DNA of 64,000 nucleotides from Flavobacteriales bacterium (GCA_018401695.1 JAGYKD010000001.1:536016-600015), one strand, 5' to 3'; counted from the stretch's first letter, positions 9,701 to 16,896 are shown. The notes: generated from the letters alone by a model not told the origin. A program made the numbers and translations.

Positions 9701-10621
9701 CTCTGGTCTAAAACTACTGCTTTCCCTATCGCTCAAAATTTGCTTGTGGAGTGGGAACAAGGTAGGCAGCTCCCTGCTTTTAAGCTTATGCTTTTGCCTA
9801 TATAGGTTTATCAACATATTAAGCCCTGGTATTCCTTCTTCTTCTTCGCCCTTAACCCCTCCAAGAATGGTATTGTATTGATGTATGCCACTTCCATTTA
9901 AGCAAAGGTTAAACCCTTCTTCGGAAAAGAACTCCTCTACTCTTAAACCATCCAATTCCTTGCCCAAACGCTCTTGTATTTGAGGAAAAAATTGCTCAAA
10001 GACCTCCCTATGCTTTTCCACCAACAACAAATTCTGCATATATCTGGGTAGGTTTTCGTCAATCAACCTAAAGGCAATTGCCGTGCTTTTATCCTCAGCT
10101 ACGTACAAATTTTTCCGGTTCTCATGAAAACCTTTAAAATAAGTTGTAAAATTCCCGAACTCTTCAAGCAACATGGTTGCCTCTTCATGCATACCTTGCT
10201 CTCTTAGGAAATCAGGCAAGTCTGCTTTGATGAGTTCTTTATCAAACAAGCGTTTGTAAAATGTCTTATTTGGCTCATCTTTGAAAAAGCTACTGATTTT
10301 TTTTCGCAAGTCACTTTTAAGCTTTTTGAAAGCCTCCTCATCTTTCTCATTCCTCTGTTTATTTTCAAAAAATACCCGGTATTCACTTAACCCTTCCAAT
10401 TTGGGCTCCCGCAACACCTTTTCAATAAAAGCTTTATGGTACAAATCAATCCACTCCTTTACTTGCTTGTAGCGATTGGCCTTTAACTCATCGGCCTCAA
10501 GTAAGCCGTTCTTCTCAATATGCTCCAATGTCCTGCCTTGCGGAATCAATTCAAATCGCAGGGTCTTTTGTAGCTGGAACTGATGCGTTAAATTCTGAAA
10601 AATGAATTTGGATGTATTCAT
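6770..10621 (-). CDS. cas12a: Type V-A CRISPR effector nuclease Cas12a (Cpf1)
   Basis: A full-length 1283-residue Cas12a. The N-terminus has the WED motif LQKTLRFELIPQGRTLEHI (19-36). The REC lobe fills about 40-560. The crRNA-processing segment IVKDRRFAFDKFQFHVP contains K838 and H850, in place of the processing residues of FnCas12a. The RuvC triad is intact: D885 in GLDRGERHLLY, E980 in VVILEDLNFGFKRGR and D1236 in DADANGAYHIA. A Nuc-domain Arg (R1196, TLTQLRYNN) is present. The enzyme should process its own crRNAs and cut DNA beside a T-rich PAM. It is first of the cas genes, 53 bp after the WYL gene. No frameshift or missing catalytic residue was seen. Residue numbers were counted by hand. 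Confidence 0.98.
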   Translation of the reverse strand: MNTSKFIFQNLTHQFQLQKTLRFELIPQGRTLEHIEKNGLLEADELKANRYKQVKEWIDLYHKAFIEKVLREPKLEGLSEYRVFFENKQRNEKDEEAFKKLKSDLRKKISSFFKDEPNKTFYKRLFDKELIKADLPDFLREQGMHEEATMLLEEFGNFTTYFKGFHENRKNLYVAEDKSTAIAFRLIDENLPRYMQNLLLVEKHREVFEQFFPQIQERLGKELDGLRVEEFFSEEGFNLCLNGSGIHQYNTILGGVKGEEEEGIPGLNMLINLYRQKHKLKSRELPTLFPLHKQILSDRESSSFRPEPYEDGDENTVVEDLLKLGDQWFNPEGFVPQLVAHLTKLKDEEQDQLFVNNKANALSAVSQATLGHWAVLGEALSSYWNHVHDVKENALKGKALTAKEKWLKQPYFSFQEIELALRHYMGAEGKENASKWNVWLEKPLVQYFNYGLTKEAEKTKVDTAKAAWGHAENILRELQNHENPKLKTKETKDAIKAYFDACLDLLHFIKPLVVDLEQCEASPTFYGDFLSLYHEMDDLVPLYNKVRNYMTKKPYSYEKFKLNFNKGTLLDGWSQSKETDNLCVLFREGNNFFLGIMDRKHNKSFVKPPMAKEEEPVMQKVVYNLLPDPSKMLPKCFTAPYFRRIAKEKTKDPEQIVSEYSKEKGLIKPKLDVLDAYAHKKHTKENFQRNGFEQVVEYFKEGAQKHPDWHVFDFKFKPTSAYKDVSDFYQEVTEQGYCLDFVDIPKRYINDLVESGKLYLFQIYNKDFSKYSKGKPNLHTMYWKAIFDPQNLKAPIYKLNGEAEVFFRKKSLEYTQEQLDTGHHREELKGKFDYPIVKDRRFAFDKFQFHVPITLNHARKNQAVGPQVLRYIQKHKEELHYIGLDRGERHLLYLSVVNAKGEIIEQRSLNKIGNGFVKDGKPYTHDYQGKLLEKERNRDSARKDWDAVESIKELKEGYMSIIVHEIAQLVVKYNAVVILEDLNFGFKRGRFKVERQVYQKFERKLIEKLNHLVFKEVAPQEPGGLLKALQLTDQFTSFTKLGKQSGILFYLPAAYTSKIDPLTGFINQVPWKYTNLEAAQKWIGNFKRISYHAELDLFEWVLDQRDFLSNPAGCKHQWVLRMDNQERWHWNSKAEGTNGKGAYSPIRLKEQFEDLLARQNISYNGNSKLLEDIQAVKDASFFKTLFFFLRTLTQLRYNNGKSGAEEEDFILSAVANPGMEPFDTRKAKQGLPLDADANGAYHIAMKGLMTLGQLKEKPNGKLEIPKLDKSAWLCFMQQRSNQG

Positions 10622-10643
10622 AATATATGTGTTATTAGAAATT

Positions 10644-10677
10644 CAAAAATAAATATGGATTTTGACAGAGGATGTCA
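10644..10677 (-). promoter_or_regulatory. cas12a promoter with TGACA-N5-TGTCA inverted repeat
   Basis: On the minus strand a TAnnTTTG-type minus-7 box (TATTTTTG, 10651-10644) lies 22 bp before the cas12a ATG. No TTTG-like minus-33 box is clear at 19 bp upstream. Instead a perfect inverted repeat, TGACATCCTCTGTCA (10677-10663), occupies that area and overlaps the WYL stop codon. It could be the operator of the adjacent WYL protein. The repeat and box are seen; the regulatory role is inferred. Confidence 0.45.
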
Positions 10678-11568
10678 GTAGGGGACCTTTTCATGCTTTT
10701 TTACTAAATAGGCTTTAAAATCTTCGTCTCCAACAACAAAAACGTCTCCAGGCAATCCAAGAACAAACCTTCCTACTGCTCTATAGTCATAAACCTCTGC
10801 TTCATAAACGTAGGGCATTTCCTTTTCTTGGTTTGTTTTTCGTATTCTTTCGCCAGCTTTTGGAAAATCGTCCCTCAATAAATTTGCGGCCAGTTGATTC
10901 ATAAAAAGGGTAATTCGCCTCACCTCTTTGCCCTTCATTCCAAAGTCATCGGTTTGATTCTTATTACTCCTATTGCTCACTACTCTTTTAGGCAATATTT
11001 CAACCCAGCCAATTCGAGAAACCTTATAATCCCTCCAGCTCTTCTTCTGTAAATCCCAAGCTTCCAACACTTCACCCTGGTTTACCAAAGCGTGCGGTTC
11101 GACTTTTCGAGTTTGTGGCTTGGCTGTCTTATTAGATTGGTAGTCATGGAGAGTAATACAATGGCCTGTATCTAAAGCATCCACAATGTTTTGGATGTTT
11201 TGAGAAAACTTTACTGCTTCTTTATTAATCGCCTCGTTAGGGTCAATATAGTCGTCTAATTTTTTTAAAATATTGACAAGAAGCCCATGCTTGGGTTGCA
11301 CGGCCAACAGTCCACGCCTAATTGCTATAAGTTCTTCAATAGTAAACCGCTCAACCAACAAGTGCTGATTCAAGTAAAGACTCTCTTTAGACCTATGCTG
11401 AACATCAAAGCCATTGACTCGCAATTCATCTAAATCTCTGTAAAATGTTCGCTCACTGATGGCTTTCCTGTTTAACCAAGCAACTTTATCTAAACCTGAA
11501 GGCTTGGATAATTCCAACAAAAATTCAAGTATTCGCTGCTTAGAATTGGAAGGGTTGGATTTATTCAT
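10675..11568 (-). CDS. WYL-domain transcriptional regulator linked to CRISPR-Cas12a
   Basis: A 297-residue protein. The N-terminal part is a helix-turn-helix with SERTFYRDLDELRVNGFDV (about 39-56), a DeoR/HTH_11-like recognition helix. A linker follows, then a WYL domain around 135-185 (CITLHDYQS...VEPHALVNQGEVLEAWDL...YKVSRIGWVEIL), with WDL in place of the WYL triad. WYL domains bind nucleic acids or small ligands and often regulate defence loci. The gene lies just upstream of cas12a on the same strand, and its stop overlaps an inverted repeat that could be its operator. Upstream (11569-11745) I see only AT-rich DNA. Which ligand it senses cannot be told. Confidence 0.85.
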   Translation of the reverse strand: MNKSNPSNSKQRILEFLLELSKPSGLDKVAWLNRKAISERTFYRDLDELRVNGFDVQHRSKESLYLNQHLLVERFTIEELIAIRRGLLAVQPKHGLLVNILKKLDDYIDPNEAINKEAVKFSQNIQNIVDALDTGHCITLHDYQSNKTAKPQTRKVEPHALVNQGEVLEAWDLQKKSWRDYKVSRIGWVEILPKRVVSNRSNKNQTDDFGMKGKEVRRITLFMNQLAANLLRDDFPKAGERIRKTNQEKEMPYVYEAEVYDYRAVGRFVLGLPGDVFVVGDEDFKAYLVKKHEKVPY

Positions 11569-11745
11569 AGGTACAATTTAACCATAAGATGGATTTTTTT
11601 AAAAAATCTTGACGGAAAAGAGTGCAATTTCCATTCCCCCACTTAACCGCCTGCCAAGTCTAACATTCAACTCCCTCCTTCATGTTTCTGTTAATTTAAA
11701 GTGCGCCAAAAAACCAACCCATAGCAGCAATTTCATCCATTTTTT

Positions 11746-11832
11746 TATATTTGCCTTTCGTTTCGATTAAATGAGCCGGGGTTTAGGCCTGGGTAGCGAA
11801 GCGACGGCCCGTAGGAAGCGGGCCTTTTTTTT
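11746..11832 (+). ncRNA. Candidate short RNA with its own promoter box and terminator
   Basis: A TATATTTG minus-7 box (11746-11753) is followed about 50 bp later by a strong intrinsic terminator: GGCCCG (11806-11811), a 7-nt loop, CGGGCC (11819-11824) and eight T residues (11825-11832). The predicted transcript of about 70 nt has no good open frame and diverges from the CRISPR operon. No clear minus-33 box is present. Type V-A systems need no tracrRNA, so this is probably not one. It may be an independent small RNA, or just a terminator for readthrough from the left. Confidence 0.4.
11806..11832 (+). terminator. Intrinsic terminator
   Basis: A perfect 6-bp G/C stem (GGCCCG and CGGGCC) with loop TAGGAAG is followed directly by eight T residues. 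It faces away from the CRISPR operon and would end any plus-strand transcript from the 11569-11805 region. Confidence 0.75.
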
Positions 11833-11878
11833 GTCCGGGGATGCCGGGGTTGAAACCGGGGGCCTTGTTGAAACCACC

Positions 11879-12078
11879 GCCCACAGTTAAAACCGTGGGC
11901 TATGGGAAAACATCCACACGGAGCTTAATGCGCCCCGGCGCAGGCCAATTAGCCTGGCAAAGTGGGCTGCTCAGCCGCCGCGGAGGCAAGAGCGACCAGC
12001 GGAAGCTCCTTGCCTGCGCTTGGCGGCGTAGCTAGCCCACAAGGCAGCTAATGGCCGGAGACGGATGAGGCGCCCAAA
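11879..12078. repeat. GCCCACGG-type palindrome plus GC-rich hairpin element, copy B
   Basis: An imperfect palindrome (GCCCACAGTTAAAACCGTGGGC without full symmetry, 11879-11900) is followed by an element starting CGGAGCTTAATGCGCCCCGG at 11919 and ending GGAGACGGATGAGGCGCCC near 12075. Inside, AGGCCAATTAGCCTG pairs loosely with CAGCTAATGGCC. It is closely related to copies C (14283-14443) and D (37550-37723). Unlike them it has no integrase fragment attached. The short plus-strand ORFs across it look spurious. Confidence 0.75.
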
Positions 12079-12167
12079 ACCAAAGATGGTCAGCGGTGGG
12101 TTACTACCCCAATGCTGTCTTCATGTTGCAGTAGTTCTACAAATTCTTCTTGCAGGTTTTGGATACG

Positions 12168-12962
12168 CTAATTCATTTTCTCAATTACTTCAGCTTTCAA
12201 CCATTCAAAGGCGTCTTGCTGATTGTATTCAATTTCGGGCCTTAACAGGGCTTCCATGTCACCCCTAAAGTCCTTGTCCTTTTCTTTGGCTTCTATGTTT
12301 TGAAGAAACTCATTTTTTGATGGCGGTTTCTTTTCTGTGGCAAATTCTATGTACTTGTAAAAGCATTGGAGTATCTCATCCACATTAATCTCCATGTTGA
12401 GCCTTGCATAGTTGAGATCAAACAAATCTCGACCTTTGCTGCGCTGATACAATGCCCGTAGTTTGGTGCCAAGCAATTCATTAATGCTGTAGGTTCTTAT
12501 TTTACATGCTCCTTGGAACCAATCGCTCTCCACTTTATAGGGGAAGTCTGTCCAATCCAACACCTTGAAATGCTCCCGGCAATTGATTTCCAGCTTTAGG
12601 CGCATGCGTATTTCTTCATATTCAGAAGTGAAGCGATACAGGGCCTTAATGCCGTGCCCTCGGTTTTCTGTTCTCCTGTCTTCTTCAAAAAAGGTAATCA
12701 CCTCACCTATGCGTTGCATTATAGGTTTTATAGGTCCGGGTTTTATCTGTACTAAATCAATATCTTCTGAATACCGCGGGGCGGGGTTTAGGTATAGTTT
12801 ATGTAACGCTGTACCTCCTCTAAATGCCAAATGCTCACGTAAGAAGGGGTCAGAGAAAATTTCAACTAAAGCCCGGCTAATGATCAGGTCTTGCTCCACC
12901 TGCGCAAATTCTTTCCAGGGTGCGCGTTCTTGCCATTTTGCTATTTCGGGTTTGGCAATCGT
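12168..12962 (-). CDS. abiEii: AbiEii-family nucleotidyltransferase toxin
   Basis: The toxin half of a type IV abortive-infection pair. The nucleotidyltransferase core is visible: FRGGTALHKLYLN, then RYSEDIDLVQI with the two catalytic Asp residues, then LKLEINCRE and later YSINELLGTKLRALYQRSKGRDLFDL, the usual AbiEii/GrpB-like second motif. The ORF track starts at a GTG (12899), but homologous sequence continues upstream in frame (AKPEIAKWQERAPWKEFAQV) to an ACG-ATT pair at 12962-12957 just after a stop. No in-frame ATG exists there, so the start is ATT, the ACG is a decayed ATG, or the GTG is used. It follows abiEi on the same strand with a short overlap. AbiEii kills or arrests phage-infected cells by modifying a nucleotide or tRNA target. 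Confidence 0.85.
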   Translation of the reverse strand, partial: TIAKPEIAKWQERAPWKEFAQVEQDLIISRALVEIFSDPFLREHLAFRGGTALHKLYLNPAPRYSEDIDLVQIKPGPIKPIMQRIGEVITFFEEDRRTENRGHGIKALYRFTSEYEEIRMRLKLEINCREHFKVLDWTDFPYKVESDWFQGACKIRTYSINELLGTKLRALYQRSKGRDLFDLNYARLNMEINVDEILQCFYKYIEFATEKKPPSKNEFLQNIEAKEKDKDFRGDMEALLRPEIEYNQQDAFEWLKAEVIEKMN

Positions 12963-13771
12963 AGGTCGGATTCAAGCATTAGGTTAACATCTACTTTCCA
13001 GCGATTATCTACGCTACCGGGCTTCTCGTTCATTTTCGGACTCAACAGTATTGGATAGAAAGGCTGTTGCTGGAGTTTCTGAAAAATCATGTCAGAAAAA
13101 CTGTTTGAGCCGAGTAGTTCCTCTAGTAAGAATCCTGTTCTCTGTAAGGAACTTTTAGTATCGTACCAATCAAGTAAGGCCTGAACATCCTGCTCAATTA
13201 ATGCTTCTGTGAGTTCTTCTAAAGAAGCTAACATACGGTTCAAGCCTCCAAGTTTTGAGTGATGGTGTATCAAGTCAATGAAGGTGAGGGTGGGAGAAGC
13301 TACATTATAGAATCCGGCATCCGACTTCTTCTTTTCAATATTGTTTTTGGGCCAGTTGCCAGTGGTATGAAATTGAATATCAAAATTCTTTTTTTTTATG
13401 GCATTTAACTTAGGGGTTTCAATGATGAGGTAGTCTCGCTGAGTTTGCTGGTGACTTGCACCGTGAATTTTGGCAGCTGAATACAGTCCAATGTAGTATT
13501 TCCGCTTGAGGTAACTAAACAGCTTTTCGGAATAGAGTTGTAGCGGAAGTTTTTGTAAGTGGGAATATCTGGGAGGAATGATAAGGTAAAACCCTTTTCT
13601 GAGGTTTACAATTTCCTTTTTTTCAATCAATCGGTTTAGTTCTCTCCTTACGGCATTAGAATCTTTAGAAGACTTTGCCGTCACTTCTTCAAGAGAGAAG
13701 GAATACTCTTCGTATGAGAGTAGTTGCCTTGTATATTCTGAAACTGTCAACCTTAGAATTTTTTCGAGCAA
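12941..13771 (-). CDS. abiEi: AbiEi-family antitoxin / transcriptional autoregulator
   Basis: The antitoxin of the AbiE pair. The N-terminal winged helix (FSLEEVTAKSSKDSNAVRRELNRLIEKKEIVNLRKGFYLIIPPRY) is typical of AbiEi, which represses its own promoter. The larger C-terminal part includes YYIGLYSAAKIHGASHQQTQRDYLIIE and the later VASPTLTFIDLIHHHSKLGG. The frame is open to a TTG at 13882, but residues before ILLEKILRLTVSEYT do not resemble the family, so I place the start at the TTG at 13771. No in-frame ATG exists in the N-terminal region. The gene ends inside the conceptual start of abiEii. Promoter not identified. Confidence 0.8.
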   Translation of the reverse strand: MLEKILRLTVSEYTRQLLSYEEYSFSLEEVTAKSSKDSNAVRRELNRLIEKKEIVNLRKGFYLIIPPRYSHLQKLPLQLYSEKLFSYLKRKYYIGLYSAAKIHGASHQQTQRDYLIIETPKLNAIKKKNFDIQFHTTGNWPKNNIEKKKSDAGFYNVASPTLTFIDLIHHHSKLGGLNRMLASLEELTEALIEQDVQALLDWYDTKSSLQRTGFLLEELLGSNSFSDMIFQKLQQQPFYPILLSPKMNEKPGSVDNRWKVDVNLMLESDLRLPNPK

Positions 13772-14024
13772 GATATGGTTTTTCGGTGCAAATCTCGTAT
13801 AATTTCTAAAACAACATAAGAGAAAGGAAGAAATAGGGTCTTTTGCTTGCGAAGCGTCAGCCTTGAGTGTTTGGGTAAGCAAATGTGCCTATTTGAGCGG
13901 TGGGTTTTTAGCATGTGCCCTAACTTACTTATTGCCTTACCAAATGGCACTTCACCCCACAAACGCTTGTATGGAAAAGTGACCTTTATGCCCATTATTC
14001 ATAACACTAAAATAGCCAAATTCG

Positions 14025-14204
14025 CTACAAATCATTGAATGGACTCCGAATTTGTCCCAACGCAGGTCTGCTGACCTGGGTGTAGCTTACAGTGGTACGT
14101 GAACTCTTGGGCCCAAACAATTGCTGAATGTACCGTAAATCAGTGCCCGCCTCAAACAAATGCGTAGCATAGCCGTGCATCAGCAAATGAAGCGTAGCAT
14201 TCTC
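14025..14204 (-). pseudogene. Tyrosine recombinase C-terminal remnant, copy 1
   Basis: A 59-codon open frame ending in TAG matches the last part of a Bacteroidetes XerC/D-like integrase: HGYATHLFEAGTDLRYIQQL, then FGPKSSRTT, then SYTQVSRPALGQIRSPFNDL. The normal RH(S/G)xATH Arg is replaced by MH, and the LGHxS His by Pro, so catalysis is lost. No upstream catalytic domain is present. Directly upstream on the same strand are a GCCCACGG palindrome and GC-rich hairpin copy C. The same arrangement recurs at 37550-37969. Confidence 0.75.
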
Positions 14205-14238
14205 GTTGACTGCTGTTTAGCCTACCGTTGAAACCATA

Positions 14239-14443
14239 GCCCACGGTTTCAACCGTGGGCCATCATTCAAAAAACAGCCAAACGGAGCTTAACGCGCCCC
14301 GGCGTAGGCCAATTAGCCTGCCGATGTGGGCTGCTCAGCCGCTGCCCGACTAAGAGCGACCACAGGAAGCTCCTTGGGTGGGCATTGCGGCGTAGCTAGC
14401 CCACAAGGCAGCTTATGGCCGGAGACGGATAAGGCGCCCAAAA
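14239..14443. repeat. GCCCACGG palindrome plus GC-rich hairpin element, copy C
   Basis: A near-perfect palindrome (GCCCACGGTTTCAACCGTGG, 14239-14260) is followed by the element from CGGAGCTTAACGCGCCCCGG (14283) to GGAGACGGATAAGGCGCCCA (about 14440). It matches copies B and D in order and ends. The interior folds back on itself (AGGCCAATTAGCCTG with GCAGCTTATGGCC). The remaining DNA up to 14528 shows nothing recognisable. Confidence 0.8.
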
Positions 14444-14528
14444 ACTAAGGGATCAGCGCGGGGTATCCCACGATTGAAATCTTGGCTTAGGTCGCGATTG
14501 AAACACAGCATTCGACAGGCTCATCGGA

Positions 14529-15404
14529 TCACTCATCCATGTTCGCCTTTTGAAGGTTTGAAACTAAGATTTCCGTCATCCCTTCCATCTTCGAGAAGGC
14601 AAACCATTTTTTACCCAAGTCTTTGAGTGATGCGCCAATATGGTAGCAGTCGTTTTCATCCAAAATCAAAAATCGGTCGTGGGCAGCTTTGAACTCCACT
14701 ACGTTGATTTCCGGGTATTGGCTGTTGTGTTTTTTCAGGTCGAGCGCTAACTGCTTGTTGATGCTTTTGGTGTAGATGGTGGCGGTAACGTTCTTGGCTC
14801 TTTTAGAAAGCAGGGTGAGTACCGTTTCATCTACATAATTGTCTATCAGATAGATGTTCTTTTCAGCTCTCTTGATAAGATCTGCAACAAATACGTAAGC
14901 GTCAAAAACCTGTCCATCAAAAAATACACCTTGCTTTGGAGTTAGGTTGGCGTTGATTTGAAGTTCCAGATGATCCATTCGGCCAACTAAGCCATTCATA
15001 TTTTTTTCGAGCTGCCCTATGCGTTCATTCACTGCATAGCCTTTTAATAAATAGGATTTAAGCACCTCATTGGCCCAGATCCTGAATTGAGTACCTCGAA
15101 TAGAATTAACTCGATAACCCACAGAGATAATCACATCCAAACTATAGTGCGCAAGCTCACGGCTTACCTTACGGTTGCCCTCGGTTCGAACTGTTCGGAA
15201 ATTCCGAACAGTTGCCGTTTCCTTCAATTCCCCAGATTCAAAAATGTGCTTGATATGCTCGCTGATGTTTGCTTTACTGCTGTCAAACAATTCCACGATT
15301 TGTTGCTGTGTAAGCCAAATGGTTTCTTCTTCTAAGCGAACTTCTAAACGAGTACTTAGCTCATCGGACTGATAAACCACAATTTCATTCAACTCAGGCA
15401 TCAT
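14529..15404 (-). CDS. RhuM-family protein with PLD-like C-terminal domain
   Basis: A 291-residue protein. The first 125 residues are the RhuM domain: TIWLTQQQIVELFDSSKANISEHIKHIFESGEL, ATVRNFRTVRTEGNRKVSRELAHYSLDVIISVGYRV and GTQFRIWANEVLKSYLLKGY. The last 120 residues resemble a phospholipase-D-like domain: RAEKNIYLIDNYVDETVLTLL and HDRFLILDENDCYHIGASLKDLGKKWFAFSKM, with one HxK/D-type motif. RhuM genes are often found inside type I restriction-modification operons and defence islands; the function is not established. The ATG ATG start overlaps the stop of a small HsdM-like tail (15394-15510). Paralogue of the next RhuM gene. Confidence 0.8.
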   Translation of the reverse strand: MMPELNEIVVYQSDELSTRLEVRLEEETIWLTQQQIVELFDSSKANISEHIKHIFESGELKETATVRNFRTVRTEGNRKVSRELAHYSLDVIISVGYRVNSIRGTQFRIWANEVLKSYLLKGYAVNERIGQLEKNMNGLVGRMDHLELQINANLTPKQGVFFDGQVFDAYVFVADLIKRAEKNIYLIDNYVDETVLTLLSKRAKNVTATIYTKSINKQLALDLKKHNSQYPEINVVEFKAAHDRFLILDENDCYHIGASLKDLGKKWFAFSKMEGMTEILVSNLQKANMDE

Positions 15405-15510
15405 CTAGCTTGATTTTAGAAAGGTTAGCGGCAATGCGTTCGTTGAGTTCGGCTTCTTCTTTTAGTTTGGCTTCAAATTCGCTTTTGTAAATTTCACTTT
15501 TTCGGGTGCG
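15394..15510 (-). pseudogene. Possible HsdM C-terminal remnant between the two rhuM genes
   Basis: A 38-codon minus-strand frame between two rhuM genes reads SEIYKSEFEAKLKEEAELNE then RIAANLSKIKLDDA. This resembles the coiled-coil tail of type I DNA methyltransferases (HsdM). A TGA just upstream closes the frame, so only the tail is left. Its own stop codon overlaps the rhuM start (ATGATGCCTGA), the spacing expected if rhuM once followed an intact hsdM. The family call is from memory of similar tails and is tentative. Confidence 0.35.
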
Positions 15511-16489
15511 TCAAATTTTTTATATCCTCCTCCAACTCTTTCAGGCTGGCTTCTTTTTCAATGGCTTTTTGCTGTTGTTTGAATTTCTCATATTCTTCAC
15601 CTGATTTCTCTAATGCCATTTTATGCGAAATTTTTCCTGCGTGGGTCAACAACTCTCTTCCGTTTAATTGCAAAATGGTGTCCAACCGCTCCACCCAATC
15701 TTTCATGTACATTGGTGTTTGCTGCTGTGCCATTGCCTCAGCAAATGCCAAATATTGCTCCACCAACAAGCCCACAAGCTTCATTTCATCTTCATTCAAG
15801 TAATTTTTGGCAATGCTTACCTCCGCCTTTTTAATAGAAGCCACTTGTTTCTTATCGTAAGAAAGCATTCCCATCAAAGGCAAGCGGGCATCTACACGTC
15901 TGTATACCAATTCTGCCGCGGTTTGCTCGCTGATTGCCCAAAGCAGTTTATTTTGTACGACTTTGAAAAACTCCATGGTTTTTTCGTCTTTCGGGTCATA
16001 ATCGATACTGGTGGCGTAGATGTCTTTGATTTTTTGGTAGAAGAATTTCTCAGAAAGGCGTATCTCACGAATCCGCTCTTGCAGTTCGTTGAAATAGTTC
16101 ATTGAGCCGCCCGACTTAAAACGGTCGTCATTGAGCGTAAAGCCTTTGATGATGTATTCCTTTAAGCGCTGTGTTGCCCAAATACGGAACTGTGTGCCTT
16201 GCACCGACTTTACCCGATACCCAACCGAAATGATAACATCTAAATTGTAGTGGTTGGTGGCATATTTTTTACCGTCTGCTGCAGTTGTCCGGAAATTCCG
16301 GACAACTGAATTTTCATCCAATTCGCCTTCACTGAATATATTGCTGATATGCTCGCTGATGGTGCGTTTGTCCTTGCCAAACAGCGTAGCCATCTGTGCC
16401 TGGGTCAACCATACCGTTTCCTCCTGCAAGCGAACATCTATTTTGATATTGCCTTCTTGGTTTTGGTATATTAGGATGTCGCTGGTCAT
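15494..16489 (-). CDS. RhuM-family protein with long C-terminal helical region
   Basis: Same N-terminal RhuM domain as its neighbour (VWLTQAQMATLFGKDKRTISEHISNIFSEGEL, SVVRNFRTTAADGKKYATNHYNLDVIISVGYRV, GTQFRIWATQRLKEYIIKGF). The C-terminal half is different: EKFFYQKIKDIYATSIDYD, KTMEFFKVVQNKLLWAISEQTAAELVYRRVDA and YLAFAEAMAQQQTPMYMKDW, ending in a charged coiled coil. Proteins of this layout are annotated as RhuM or cell-filamentation-like. I use the ATG at 16489 (MTSDILIY); an ATG six codons upstream is also possible. It lies upstream of the other rhuM on the same strand. Function unknown; defence-island context. Confidence 0.8.
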   Translation of the reverse strand: MTSDILIYQNQEGNIKIDVRLQEETVWLTQAQMATLFGKDKRTISEHISNIFSEGELDENSVVRNFRTTAADGKKYATNHYNLDVIISVGYRVKSVQGTQFRIWATQRLKEYIIKGFTLNDDRFKSGGSMNYFNELQERIREIRLSEKFFYQKIKDIYATSIDYDPKDEKTMEFFKVVQNKLLWAISEQTAAELVYRRVDARLPLMGMLSYDKKQVASIKKAEVSIAKNYLNEDEMKLVGLLVEQYLAFAEAMAQQQTPMYMKDWVERLDTILQLNGRELLTHAGKISHKMALEKSGEEYEKFKQQQKAIEKEASLKELEEDIKNLTHPKK

Positions 16490-16859
16490 ATTTATTCTAA
16501 TTTGCAATTACTCTAACCAAAATACAACACGATTTTCTTCAAAATGTCCGCTTAATACAACCGCTGGTCCATGGCATATAATAATTTTTGAAGTCGGCTT
16601 CAGATGGAACTTAATATGCGCTATTTGCAACCGGAACTTACCCTTATTTTTAATTTACCCGAAGTCAATTTCCTTTGATTTTGCTGATTTGTGGTCTTAT
16701 TTGGCTTGATGAAAAATACGTTTTTTTCATTTATCCAATTAAGCTAAAGGAGTTGGTGTTAGGTATGCTTCAAAATTTATGGATTGGGGCTTTGTTGTTG
16801 GGAGGGCCGGAACACTACACGATTGGTATCTATTCCATAAAGCAAAGATAGGCGAATGA

Positions 16860-16896
16860 ATTAGCGAAACTTGCAATTTTTGCAAGTTTCGCTAAT
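16860..16896. terminator. Long inverted repeat, possible bidirectional terminator
   Basis: ATTAGCGAAACTTGC and its exact complement GCAAGTTTCGCTAAT are separated by a short AT loop, giving a 15-bp perfect stem. No long T run follows on either strand, so terminator function is uncertain. It could equally be a binding site or a small repeat. Confidence 0.4.

Noticed and set aside
11746-11832. tracrRNA or scoutRNA for the CRISPR locus
   Set aside because: Cas12a needs no tracrRNA and I see no stretch complementary to the repeat in this segment.
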